The notes under the pieces are model-generated. The model saw nothing but the letters and a program-made list of their open reading frames with translations. It ran no database searches and was not told the origin of the DNA. Positions 8,198 to 16,678 of a stretch of DNA of 64,000 nucleotides are shown piece by piece. The DNA is from Streptomyces sp. XY006 (GTDB lineage: Bacteria; Actinomycetota; Actinomycetes; Streptomycetales; Streptomycetaceae): contig NZ_NOKT01000001.1 in assembly GCF_002237655.1 (NCBI RefSeq), positions 248,001-312,000 on the forward strand. The letters run 5' to 3'. The first letter of the stretch is position 1; every line of letters starts with the position of its first letter. The position numbers and the translations under genes were made by a program.

Positions 8198-9283
8198 ATG
8201 TCGAAGGCATTCGAGCCCTACGAGCTGAGCGGTCTGCGCCTGGCCAACCGTCTGGTGATGGCGCCGATGACCCGCAGCCGTGCCCACGGCCCCGGTCAGA
8301 GCCCCACACCGCTGATGGCCGACTACTACACGCAGCGCGCCTCCGCCGGGCTGATCGTGACCGAGGGCGTGCAGCCCTCCAGGGTCGGCCAGGGCTATCC
8401 CGACACTCCCGGCATCCACACCGCAGAGCAGATCGCCGCCTGGCGCCGGGTGACCGACGCGGTGCATGCGCGGGGCGGCGTGATCTTCCTGCAGATCATG
8501 CACACCGGGCGGGTCGGGCACCCCGCGCTGACGGGCCTGCAGCCCGTCGGCCCCTCCGCCGTCGCGGCCGCCGGGCAGGTGTACACCCACGAAGGCCCCA
8601 AGGACTTCGTGACCCCGCACGAACTGACCGACGCCGAGATCCACGCCACCATCGCCGACTACGCCACCGCCGCCCGCAACGCCGTCGAGGCCGGCTTCGA
8701 CGGCGTCGAACTGCACGGCGCCAACGGCTACCTCATCCACCAGTTCCTCGCCCCGAACAGCAACCGGCGCAGCGACGCCTGGGGCGGCAGCCCCGAGAAG
8801 CGCACGCGCTTCGCCGTGCAGACCGCCACGGCTGTCGCCGACGCCATCGGCGCGGACAAGGTCGGCTTCCGCCTCTCCCCGGGCAACCCCTACAACGACA
8901 TCGACGAGTCCGACACCGCCGACACGGAAGCCACGTACACCGCCCTGGTCGACGCCCTCGCCCCGCTGAACCTCGCCTATCTGCACCAGTTGGAGGCCCC
9001 CGGCGCGCACGACCTGATGCTCCGCCTGCGCAAGACGTGGCCGACCACCTTCATCCTCAACCCCTTCACCGGCCGGGAACCCACCGGCCCGGCCGCACTG
9101 GAACTCGTCGAGAACGGCACCGCCGACCTGCTCGCCTACGGCACCCTCTTCCTCGCCAACCCCGACCTGCCGGCCCGTCTGGCCCGGGGTGGCCCGTTCA
9201 ACACCCCCGACCCGGCCACCTTCTACGGCGGCGGCGAGAAGGGATTCACCGACTACCCGACGCTGGAGGAAGCCGGCGCCTGA
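8198..9283 (+). CDS. Old Yellow Enzyme-family alkene reductase (NADH:flavin oxidoreductase)
   Basis: This 361-residue single-domain FMN enzyme of the NemA/OYE class reduces the C=C bond of enones, maleimides, nitro-alkenes or nitrate esters with NAD(P)H. Seen in the sequence: the N-terminal FMN contact MAPMTRSRA, the loop LQIMHTGRVGHP, the active-site strand ELHGANGYLIHQFLAPNSN followed by RRSDAWGGSPEKRTRF, and the C-terminal phosphate-binding part (ILNPFTGR, YGTLFLANPDLP). The length is normal. The ATG at 8198 is chosen since the family begins exactly with a short F-x-P-Y-x-L-S-G-L segment; the open frame upstream (to 8039) includes the operator and is not coding. Probably induced by electrophiles through the palindrome at 8148-8169. 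Confidence 0.93.
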   Translation: MSKAFEPYELSGLRLANRLVMAPMTRSRAHGPGQSPTPLMADYYTQRASAGLIVTEGVQPSRVGQGYPDTPGIHTAEQIAAWRRVTDAVHARGGVIFLQIMHTGRVGHPALTGLQPVGPSAVAAAGQVYTHEGPKDFVTPHELTDAEIHATIADYATAARNAVEAGFDGVELHGANGYLIHQFLAPNSNRRSDAWGGSPEKRTRFAVQTATAVADAIGADKVGFRLSPGNPYNDIDESDTADTEATYTALVDALAPLNLAYLHQLEAPGAHDLMLRLRKTWPTTFILNPFTGREPTGPAALELVENGTADLLAYGTLFLANPDLPARLARGGPFNTPDPATFYGGGEKGFTDYPTLEEAGA

Positions 9284-9362
9284 CGGTTCCGCCCCGGACC
9301 CGCCCGCGGAGCACGCCGCGCCTGAGCAGCACATACCCTGTGCTCTCAGGACGCGGACCTGC

Positions 9363-9408
9363 GGCCTGCCCCGGCAGTCGGCTCTCACGCCGGCCACCGG
9401 GGCAGGCC
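9363..9408 (+). terminator. Hairpin between OYE and MarR genes
   Basis: Perfect 12-base arms (9363-9374 and 9397-9408, core CCTGCCCCGG/CCGGGGCAGG) enclose a 22-base loop. It sits 80 bases after the OYE stop and could end most transcripts from the OYE promoter or lower read-through into the MarR gene. Confidence 0.5.
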
Positions 9409-9449
9409 CCGTACGGACGGCCGCTGGGCGGACGGCAGAAGGAAGCGCG

Positions 9450-9968
9450 ATGGAACCCGAGGCAACGCCCCAGGCCCCGGCGGCCGGTGAACTCCCCGAG
9501 GCCGCACGCCGCGGACCGATCAGCCATGCGATCTTCCGAGTGGCCCGTCTGCACCGCATGCTCGCCGGGCAACTGCTGCGCGAGGTGGGTCTGCACCCGG
9601 CCCAGGAGCTGGTCATGATGCAGCTGTGGGACCGCGGCCGGATGCGCCAGACCGACCTGGCCCGGCACGTCGGTGCCGACGCCGCCACCATGACCCGCAC
9701 CATCCAGCGCCTGGAGAGGGCCGGGTTCGTGCGCCGCGTTCCCTCCACCAGCGACAAGCGTTCCGTCCTCGTCGAACCGACCGCCGCCAGCCAGGCCCTG
9801 CGCCGGCAGGTCGAGGACCTCTGGGCCCGCCTGGAGGACTACGCCGCCGGGGACCTCACCGACGCCGAACGCGCCGAGGCCCTCGCCGTCTTCGAGCGCC
9901 TCGAAGCCAACCTCGCCGCCCGCACCGGCGGTGCCGAAGCGCCAGGACCGGGCGCACCCGGGGTCTGA
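9450..9968 (+). CDS. MarR-family transcriptional regulator
   Basis: The protein is 172 residues with the winged-helix pattern at residues 55-115: LHPAQELVMMQLWDRGRMRQTDLARHVGADAATMTRTIQRLERAGFVRR, with the D-x-R wing (STSDKRSVLVEPT). A Thr/Ala-rich C-terminal helix pair makes the dimer interface. The ATG at 9450 follows AGAAGGAAG. It lies 166 bases downstream of the OYE gene on the same strand and is the likely repressor of that gene. No conserved redox cysteine is present in the protein, so if it senses electrophiles it is by ligand binding rather than OhrR-type thiol chemistry (inference). Confidence 0.9.
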   Translation: MEPEATPQAPAAGELPEAARRGPISHAIFRVARLHRMLAGQLLREVGLHPAQELVMMQLWDRGRMRQTDLARHVGADAATMTRTIQRLERAGFVRRVPSTSDKRSVLVEPTAASQALRRQVEDLWARLEDYAAGDLTDAERAEALAVFERLEANLAARTGGAEAPGPGAPGV

Positions 9969-10111
9969 CCGCCGGAATCCTCGGCCCTCGCCTCAGGTGT
10001 TACCCACAGGAACCCTTTCCTCACGGGCTTCCGTCCTCCACTATGAGCCGTCATACCCGCCGGTACGTCAGGTCTCCGCGCGGGTCGCAAGGCTGCGAGG
10101 AGGCGGCGGGC

Positions 10112-11725
10112 ATGGCTCGGGCGGACGAGGACAGGGACCCTGGGGGTGCGGAGCCCGGGCACGGGATCCACGCGGGCGCGTCCGACGTGCGGCTCACCGA
10201 ACTGCTGCGCGCCGACACGGGGACGGCGTATCCGGCCCTGCAGGAACTGCGCGCCCGGCATCATCCGCACGTCCTCGCCTACGCCCGGCTGTGCACCCCG
10301 AACGAGTCCATGGCACGGCAGTTGGCGGGCCAGGCGTTCACGCTGGCGGCCCGCCAGAGTGCCCGCGGCATCGACTCGCCGCTGCCCTGGCGTCACCAAC
10401 TCCTCCTGCTCGTCGCACAGGCGGCCGGGTCGTGGGCCGCGGACGGACGGGCGGCGGGGCTGGACGCGGGGCTGCTGCTCGTCCTGAACACGGCCGGTCC
10501 CTCCGGCCCGGTGCCCTCCATGCTCACGGCGTTCCGGTCCGTGCCGTCCCGGACCCAAAGCCTGATCTGGTACGGGATCGTGGAACAGGAGCCCGCGGAA
10601 CGCACGGCCACTCTCCTCGGCCTGTCCCGGGAGGACGTCACCTACGGCACGGACCCGGCGCTGCACCAGCTGGCCCGGGCCTGCCTGCGCGTCCGCCTCG
10701 CCGCCTCCGAGGACCCGGACTGCTCCGACTTCGGCCGCCTCATCGAGGAGTCCGTACGGCCCGGCAACTCCCGGGCCAGCGCCGATCTGCACGCCCACAT
10801 GGCGCACTGCCCGCACTGCACGACGGCCCACGAGGAACTCTCGGCCCTGCGGGACGCCCCGCGCACGGCGCTGGCCGAAGGGCTGCTCCCGTGGGGCGGC
10901 ACGGCGTACGCGGCGGACGACGCGGGGGCGCGTGCGGCCGCTGGTGCCGCCCTGAGCCGGATGCCGTCCGGAGCTGCCGGTGCCGGGCGGGGTGCGGGGG
11001 AGCGGGCCGGGGCACCGGATCGCCGGCGCACCGTCCTGGTGTCGGCGGTGCTCGGGGTGGCCGTGCTGCCGCTGGCGGTGTTTCTCCTGACGCAGGGCGG
11101 ATCGACCCCGCAGGACCCGGTGAGCTCGGCGAACGCCCGGCCGAGTGTGCCGCCGGTGGCCGTGACGGTGACGGCCACGGTGTCGGCGACGCCGTCGACC
11201 GCACCGCCCTCGCCGTCGCCCGAGCCGTCGCGGAGCACGAAGTCGCCCTCCCCGACCCGCAGTCCGTCCCCGACGAGGACCGCGAGCCCGAAGCCGACGC
11301 CCCCTCCCACACGCCCGCCCTCCGGCTCCTTCGCGCAGATCGTGAACGTCGGCTCGGGGCTGTGCCTGGACGTGGACGGTGCCTTCTCCGACGGGACCGA
11401 CGTCATCACGGCCCGTTGCTCCTCCGCCCGCACCCAGCGCTGGCGCGTCGACCACGAGCGTGGGGTGCTGCAGTCGGCCGCCGATCCCGGCTTCTGTCTC
11501 GACAGCCGCGGCGCCACGCACCGGGGCGTCGGGATCTGGGACTGTGACTCGGTGGAGGGCCGCAACGGCCGCAACCTGACGTTCGTGGTGGACGGCAACG
11601 GCCTGATCCGCCCCGCCATCGCCTTCGACACGGCCGTCACCCCGGACGGCGGCGCCGGGGACGGGGTGTCGCTGAGCTCGGCGGACGGGGGCACCGAACA
11701 ACGGTGGCGGGCGGGGGCCGCCTGA
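10112..11725 (+). CDS. Membrane protein: sigma-like/zinc-finger cytoplasmic region fused to extracellular ricin-type lectin
   Basis: The 537-residue protein starts at an ATG 8 bases after AGGAGG; an ATG at 10043 lacks a ribosome-binding site. Residues 20-190 are all-helical and resemble sigma-70 region 2 followed by a region-4-like HTH (LLGLSREDVTYG). Residues 215-245 carry a zinc-finger-like H-x-x-H-M-A-H-C-P-H-C pattern as in anti-sigma (zf-HC2) proteins. A single membrane helix follows (about 308-328, VLVSAVLGVAVLPLAVFLL), then a Pro/Ser/Thr linker of about 75 residues and a ricin B-type beta-trefoil lectin (about 410-535, GLCLDVDG, FCLDSRG, QRWRAG). The topology puts the lectin outside and the sigma/anti-sigma-like part inside, suggesting a glycan-sensing membrane regulator. 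No cognate sigma gene is adjacent. Confidence 0.75.
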   Translation: MARADEDRDPGGAEPGHGIHAGASDVRLTELLRADTGTAYPALQELRARHHPHVLAYARLCTPNESMARQLAGQAFTLAARQSARGIDSPLPWRHQLLLLVAQAAGSWAADGRAAGLDAGLLLVLNTAGPSGPVPSMLTAFRSVPSRTQSLIWYGIVEQEPAERTATLLGLSREDVTYGTDPALHQLARACLRVRLAASEDPDCSDFGRLIEESVRPGNSRASADLHAHMAHCPHCTTAHEELSALRDAPRTALAEGLLPWGGTAYAADDAGARAAAGAALSRMPSGAAGAGRGAGERAGAPDRRRTVLVSAVLGVAVLPLAVFLLTQGGSTPQDPVSSANARPSVPPVAVTVTATVSATPSTAPPSPSPEPSRSTKSPSPTRSPSPTRTASPKPTPPPTRPPSGSFAQIVNVGSGLCLDVDGAFSDGTDVITARCSSARTQRWRVDHERGVLQSAADPGFCLDSRGATHRGVGIWDCDSVEGRNGRNLTFVVDGNGLIRPAIAFDTAVTPDGGAGDGVSLSSADGGTEQRWRAGAA

Positions 11726-12157
11726 TCAGCCGTCGAGCGACATCGACGGCCGCGCTCCGTCCCCGCGCTCCACTCCGAACCGGGCCACCACCCGTCCGTC
11801 CAGGTCCGCCGGGCCGGTTCCCCGTCCTGTATGGTCGCGGCCGCGACGCGAGAACGGGAGCTGCGATCCTGGTCGGGGCGTGACCGGAAGTGCCGTGGCC
11901 TGTGCGGGGATCCGACGGCGGAGGTGCTCCGGCAGAGAGCGCATCGCCGTGCGGAAGTCCTCGGCCCGGTACGCCCCCGGCTTCCTGCGCAGGCTCCACA
12001 CGCGCTACGGCCTGAGCGAGAGCGGCCCGGACCCCGATGCCCGCGCCGGCCCCCGCCGTGGCGGTCCCGACGGACACCGTGACCAAGGTCTGACCGACAG
12101 CGGGACGGGCCCTTCACATCACCGGGGAGACGAGCGAAACGGCTTGTGCCGCAGCCG
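11726..12157. other. Intergenic region with possible gene remnant on the minus strand
   Basis: A short minus-strand frame (stop at 11726, GTG near 12001) gives a segment EDFRTAMRSLPEHLRRR that looks coding, but the downstream half is low in domain content and a neighbouring frame (RAALAQAVARVEP) looks equally real, as if one small gene had been frameshifted. I cannot assign a family. The right end contains the promoter of the Asp-box glycosidase gene. Confidence 0.3.
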
Positions 12158-12175
12158 TTTACATCGATGTACATT
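12158..12175. promoter_or_regulatory. LacI-type operator copy 1
   Basis: TTTACATCGATGTACATT, with the perfect 12-base palindrome TACATCGATGTA at 12160-12171, is 44 bases before the glycosidase start. The same 18 bases recur at 19146-19163 between the LacI gene and the importer operon. The CG-centred palindrome is typical of LacI/GalR sites. Confidence 0.85.
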
Positions 12176-12218
12176 CCGCTCTAGCCTGGCGCGCATCTCC
12201 CCACCCGGAAGGAACACC

Positions 12219-13445
12219 ATGGTGATCCCGCGCCTTCGGCATGCCCTCGGGCGGCGTCGACTCCTCGCGTTCGCGCTCACCGGCGTACTGAGTCTGCTGC
12301 CGGCCACCCCGGCCGCCACATCCCCCCTGACCAGCGGCCCGGCGCCCGCCACGCCCTCTCCGGCGGCGACCGGAACACCGCTGCGCGACGGAACAGCCCT
12401 GTACCCGCGGCTCGTTCGGCTCGCTCACAACGGCGCGGCCAACGGGCGTGTCCTCGCGAGCGCCGTCACCTTCGACGGCAACAACGGCATCGGAGCCATC
12501 CACGAGAGCACCGATTCCGGAGCGACCTTCCGCGAGGTCGGGCGGGTCGCCGACCCCGACTCCGCGGCGGGCCAGGGGCTCTGCTGTGCCACCCTGTTCG
12601 AACTGCCTCGCCAGGTGGGCGTGTTGCGGGCCGGCACCCTGCTGTGGGCCTCGTCCGCCGGCCAGGACGAACCCGACCGCCGCATGGCACTGCGGATCTG
12701 GCGCAGCGACGACATCGGCCGCACCTGGTCCTACCTGTCGTCCTGCGCCGTCGCCGGAGGTACGGGCGGGCTGTGGGAACCGGAGTTCTCCGTGGCCGCT
12801 GACGGCGCTCTGGTCTGTCACTACTCTGACGAGACCGACCCCGCGCACAGCCAGAAACTCGTCGCGGCCCGCAGCTACGACGGAGTGAACTGGCAAGGCC
12901 ACCACGACACCGTGGCCAGTACGTGGGCGCCCGACCGGCCCGGGATGCCGGTGGTGCGACGGCTGCCGAACGGCACCTACTTCATGAGCTACGAGATCTG
13001 CAATCCCGGCGGCCAGTACCAGTGCGTCGTGCACTACCGGACCTCGGCCGACGGCTGGAACTGGGGCAACCCGGCCGACCTCGGCATCCGCCCCGAGACG
13101 GCGGACGGCAGGTACTTCCGCGCCGCCCCGACCATCGCCTGGGCGCCCACCCCGGGCGGCGGGGGCGACGGCCGCATCCTGCTGATCGGGCAGCGCCTGC
13201 TCAACCGGGACGGCACGCTCGCCGCGGGGAGCGGACGGACGATCCTCACCAACTCCCGCAACGGCAGCGGCGCTTGGTCCACGATGACCGCACCGGTGAC
13301 CGTGCCGAACCCCGAGATCAACTACTGCCAGAACTACAGCTCCCCGCTGCTGCCGTCGGCGGACGGCCGCAGGGTCCTCCACATGGCCACCGACTTCGAG
13401 GGCTCGGTATGCCGCACGTACTACGCGACGGGCGCCCTCCCCTAG
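12219..13445 (+). CDS. Secreted sialidase-superfamily glycosidase (GH93-like, Asp-box beta-propeller)
   Basis: The protein is 408 residues. The ATG at 12219 follows GGAAGGA and opens a signal peptide (RHALGRRRRLL-type basic start, then LAFALTGVLSLLPATPAA). Two Asp boxes are visible, STDSGATF (about residue 104) and SDDIGRTW (about 166), plus GLWEPEFSV, ADRPGMPVV-type and YFRAAPTIAW segments as in exo-acting sialidase-fold enzymes. The order of the motifs suits GH93 exo-arabinanase relatives better than true sialidases: no arginine triad is obvious. It shares an exact operator with the GH2/ABC operon at 13.9-19.0 kb, so it probably releases the oligosaccharide which that importer takes up. An arabinan or arabinogalactan fragment is a guess. 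Confidence 0.75.
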   Translation: MVIPRLRHALGRRRLLAFALTGVLSLLPATPAATSPLTSGPAPATPSPAATGTPLRDGTALYPRLVRLAHNGAANGRVLASAVTFDGNNGIGAIHESTDSGATFREVGRVADPDSAAGQGLCCATLFELPRQVGVLRAGTLLWASSAGQDEPDRRMALRIWRSDDIGRTWSYLSSCAVAGGTGGLWEPEFSVAADGALVCHYSDETDPAHSQKLVAARSYDGVNWQGHHDTVASTWAPDRPGMPVVRRLPNGTYFMSYEICNPGGQYQCVVHYRTSADGWNWGNPADLGIRPETADGRYFRAAPTIAWAPTPGGGGDGRILLIGQRLLNRDGTLAAGSGRTILTNSRNGSGAWSTMTAPVTVPNPEINYCQNYSSPLLPSADGRRVLHMATDFEGSVCRTYYATGALP

Positions 13446-13460
13446 ACCCCTGAGAAGCCA

Positions 13461-13495
13461 GAGCCGGCCCGCGGGACGTTCCCGCGGGCCGGCTC
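13461..13495 (+). terminator. Strong hairpin terminator after the glycosidase gene
   Basis: Perfect 16-base arms (13461-13476, 13480-13495) with a CGT loop lie 15 bases after the stop codon. Very stable and GC-only; no U-tract. Confidence 0.9.
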
Positions 13496-13885
13496 AACGC
13501 GTACCCCTGTCTCTCCCCCGGATCGGCTCCGCAGGAGCAGCGCGGGCATCGGCGATTCAGGAAAGAACCCCGAGACGGCCCTCCTCGCCAACGCGGCGGA
13601 GGCCGTGCGGAGCTTGGAGATCGGGATTCTCACCGGCGGTATGCCGACGTCGATTCGGACGCTGCTCGGGCTGGCTCCCATGGGCGGAGGCGAGCTCGGT
13701 CTCCCCGCCACCGAGCGCAGTCGTCCCCGGCGTGATCAGCCGGCCCGTCCGGAGACACCGGCATGCCCTGCCCGGGCGGTGCGCAGCCCGGGGATGCTGC
13801 CTCCGCGTGGACCCTCGCCCCGGCCTCGGCGCGGATCAGTGTCGAGGTGGGGCAAGGGGCCCACGCGGGTGGGTCGGTGTCGCGG
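13496..13885. other. 390-base region with no supported gene
   Basis: Short frames here have no domain. One plus-strand stretch around 13600-13720 (AVRSLEIGILTGGMPTSIRTLLGL) looks faintly protein-like, possibly a remnant. The region lies between convergent transcription units. Confidence 0.4.
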
Positions 13886-15709
13886 TCAGTCCTCCGGCGG
13901 CTGCTCGATCGCTGCCGGGCGTTGCTGTGCGGCGCGGATGCGGTGGATGTCGAGTTTGGAGCCGCGGTCGAAGCGGTAGATGCCGTTGCGTTCCTGGAAG
14001 ACGTCGGTCAGCTGGGTGTAGCAGTAGCCGAACATGTCACGGTCGCCCAGGAGCACGCCCGTGAGGCCGGCGAAGCGGGCGTGGAACTCCTCCTCGTCGC
14101 GGACGCGTTCGCCGTAGCCCCAGGACTCGGTGCGGTCGTCGCCGGACTGGGCCGCGGCCGCCTCCGGATCCCACCAGATGCCGCCGAATTCGCTGACGAA
14201 GTACGGCTGGCCGCGGTACGGCACCGACCAAGGGGCGCCGTTCTCATGGGCGTTGACGAACGGGGCGTCCTTCGCCAGCCCCGACATGAGCGCCCGGAAC
14301 GCCTCGGGGTCCTGTTCGTAGTGGTGGGAGTCGTAGATGTCGGTCTCGGCGACGCGGTGCGCGTAGCCGGAGGCGTCGATCACCGGACGGGTGTTGTCCA
14401 TCGCCTTCGTGGCGAGGAACATCGCCCGGGTCACCGCGTCGAGCTGCGTGAGGCGGTCGTGCAGCTTCTGGTACGTCTCGTTGAGCGGGCACCAGCCGAT
14501 GATCGAGGGGTGGGAGTAGTCCCGCTCGACGGCTTCGAGCCACTGGCCGACGTACGAGGCGTCGGGCTGCTGGTTGTCGCCCGACGAGCCGCCCACCTCG
14601 CAGCCCCAGTCGCCGAACTCGCCCCAGACCAGATAGCCGAGACGGTCGGCGTGGTACAGGAAGCGCTCCTCGAACACCTTCTGGTGCAGCCTGGCCCCGT
14701 TGAAGCCGGCCTCCAGGGCCAGCTCGATGTCCCGGATCAGGGCCTCGTCGGTCGGGGCGGTCATCAGCCCGTCCGGATACCAGCCCTGGTCCAGGACGAG
14801 ACGCTGGAAGACCGGCCGGCCGTTGAGCAGGACGGCCTTGCCGCTCACCCCGACGGCCCGCAGACCCGCGTAGCTCTCCACGCTGTCGACGACCCGGCCG
14901 TCCGCGTCGAGGAGTTCCAGCCGCAGGTCGTACAAGTACGGGTCCTGCGGGCACCATTCGCGGCGCCGCCCGTCGGGGACCGGCAGATACAGGCGCGGCG
15001 CCAGGTCCAGGTCGGCGCGTGCCTCGGCGCGGCTCACCTCACCGGAGCCGTCGGCGAGAACCGCGCGCACCCGGTGTCCTGGACGGTTGCCGGACAGCGG
15101 CAGTTCGAGGTGGAAGGCGGAGCCGGCGAGGTCGGGTGTGATGCGCGGGCGCCGCAGGTGCGCCTCGGGGACCGGCTCCAGCCAGACGGTCTGCCAGATG
15201 CCGGTCACCCGGGTGTAGTTGCAGTCGTGGTTGGCGTACCGGACGGCCTGCTTGCCGCGGGCCTGCGGCCCGGACTTGGGGTCGCGGGCCCGGACGGTGA
15301 TGACGACCTCCTCGCCGCGTCCCGCGATGTCGCCGAGGTCGGCCGTGAAGGGGGTGAAGCCGCCGCGGTGCCGCGCGACTTCCTCGCCGTCGGCCCACAC
15401 GGTGGTGTCGTAGTCGACCGCGCCGAAGTGCAGCAGCACCCGGCGCCCGGCCCAATCGGGGGGCAGGGTGAGGGCGCGCCGGTACCAGACGGCCTCCAGG
15501 AAATCGGTGTCGCCGATGCCGGACAGCTCCGACTCGGGCGGGAACGGTACGAGGATCTCGTCGCGCAACTCGCGGCCCAGCAGACCGCGTTCCAGTCCGC
15601 TGTCCCCCCGGTCGGTCTCGAACTGCCAGACACCGTTGAGGTTGAGCCAGTCGCGCCGCACGAACTGCGGTCGCGGGTACTCCGGGCGCGGTACGGAGTG
15701 AGTGGGCAC
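13886..15709 (-). CDS. Glycoside hydrolase family 2 enzyme
   Basis: The protein is 607 residues from a GTG at 15709, which has AGGAG 5 bases upstream; an ATG at 15724 would place that site inside the gene. The three-part GH2 layout is clear: N-terminal sugar-binding jelly roll (PQFVRRDWLNLNGVWQFE, WYRRALTLPPDWAGRRVLLHFGAVDY), an Ig-like domain (about 190-290), then a TIM barrel with acid/base E411 in WCPLNE and nucleophile E507 in SEFGG. No signal peptide, so it acts in the cytoplasm on imported sugar. The short form (no C-terminal domains of LacZ) resembles the actinobacterial beta-galactosidase/beta-glucuronidase-like group; alpha-arabinopyranoside activity is also seen in GH2. It is the last gene of the LacI-controlled importer operon. 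Confidence 0.88.
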   Translation of the reverse strand: MPTHSVPRPEYPRPQFVRRDWLNLNGVWQFETDRGDSGLERGLLGRELRDEILVPFPPESELSGIGDTDFLEAVWYRRALTLPPDWAGRRVLLHFGAVDYDTTVWADGEEVARHRGGFTPFTADLGDIAGRGEEVVITVRARDPKSGPQARGKQAVRYANHDCNYTRVTGIWQTVWLEPVPEAHLRRPRITPDLAGSAFHLELPLSGNRPGHRVRAVLADGSGEVSRAEARADLDLAPRLYLPVPDGRRREWCPQDPYLYDLRLELLDADGRVVDSVESYAGLRAVGVSGKAVLLNGRPVFQRLVLDQGWYPDGLMTAPTDEALIRDIELALEAGFNGARLHQKVFEERFLYHADRLGYLVWGEFGDWGCEVGGSSGDNQQPDASYVGQWLEAVERDYSHPSIIGWCPLNETYQKLHDRLTQLDAVTRAMFLATKAMDNTRPVIDASGYAHRVAETDIYDSHHYEQDPEAFRALMSGLAKDAPFVNAHENGAPWSVPYRGQPYFVSEFGGIWWDPEAAAAQSGDDRTESWGYGERVRDEEEFHARFAGLTGVLLGDRDMFGYCYTQLTDVFQERNGIYRFDRGSKLDIHRIRAAQQRPAAIEQPPED

Positions 15710-15776
15710 ACATGCTCCTGTCATAGGGGGGCCGGCGAGAGGCCGCCGGCCTGGTGCGTAGGGCGAAGAGGGCGGG

Positions 15777-16676
15777 TCAGGAGCCGCCGAGGCCGGTGGT
15801 GGCGACCGAGTCGACGATGCGGCGCTGGAAGAAGAGGAACACCACGATCAACGGCAGGGCCGCCAGCAGCGCGGACGCCATGGACTGGGCGTACTGGATG
15901 CCGAAGGCGTCCTTGACGGTCGCCAGGCCGACGGGCAGGGTCATCAGGTCCGGGTCGTTGGTGACGATGAACGGCCACAGGAAGTTGTTCCAGGCGCCGA
16001 TGAAGACGAAGATCGCCACGGCGGCGACGATGGGCCGGGACAGCGGCAGCACGACCGACAGGAAGACCCGCAGCTCGGACGCCCCGTCCACACGGGCCGC
16101 GTCCTCCAGCTCCCGGGGGACCGCGTCGAAGAAGCGCCTGAGGATGAAGACCATCATCGGCGCCACGACCTGCGGCAGGATGACCGCCGCGTAGGTGTCC
16201 ACGAGGTTGAACAGCAGCATCTGCTCGAAGAGCGGGACGATCAGCATTTGGGGCGGGACGAGGATCGCGGCGAGGGTCAGCGCCAGCAGGACCCGGCGAC
16301 CGCGGAACGTGCCGCGCGAGAAGCCGTAGGCGGCGAGCGTCGAGACCACGACCGTGATCAGCGTGACGAGCCCGGCGATCAGGAAGCTGTTGAAGGCCCA
16401 CACGGTGACGTTCCCGCGTTCCAGGATGTGCCGGTACGCCTCCGTCGTGAGGGCGCCCTTGACCGGGGACAGGCCGGGGGAGGCCGCGTCCTGTTCGCTC
16501 TGCAGCGAGGTGGCGACCGCCCAGACGAACGGCAGCAGCCAGACGGCGGTCAGGACGGCCAGCGCCGTACCGGCCAGCACGCGTGGCAGCCGGCCGTGTC
16601 CGAGGAGGAGGGAGGACGCACCGGCTGCCGAGGGCGGACGGCGCCGTGAGCGAAGGGGCGTTGCGGTGGCGGACAC
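15777..16676 (-). CDS. Carbohydrate ABC transporter permease (MalG/type 2 of pair)
   Basis: The protein is 299 residues from a GTG at 16676 with AGGAGG just upstream, 2 bases after the stop of the partner permease. Six membrane helices are visible, and the cytoplasmic EAA loop (LEDAARVDGASELRVFLSVVLPLSRP) is intact; this loop docks the ATPase. The C-terminal FFQRRIVDSVATTGLGGS resembles MalG-type family 1 permeases. It forms the membrane channel with 16679-17644 and receives sugar from the binding protein at 17666-19027. No ATPase is encoded; MsiK is the likely motor. Confidence 0.92.
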   Translation of the reverse strand: MSATATPLRSRRRPPSAAGASSLLLGHGRLPRVLAGTALAVLTAVWLLPFVWAVATSLQSEQDAASPGLSPVKGALTTEAYRHILERGNVTVWAFNSFLIAGLVTLITVVVSTLAAYGFSRGTFRGRRVLLALTLAAILVPPQMLIVPLFEQMLLFNLVDTYAAVILPQVVAPMMVFILRRFFDAVPRELEDAARVDGASELRVFLSVVLPLSRPIVAAVAIFVFIGAWNNFLWPFIVTNDPDLMTLPVGLATVKDAFGIQYAQSMASALLAALPLIVVFLFFQRRIVDSVATTGLGGS

Positions 16677-16678
16677 GG

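Noticed and set aside
13763..15916. 717-residue plus-strand frame opposite the GH2 gene
   Set aside because: No domain, covers the end of a permease gene, and GH2 motifs lie on the minus strand.
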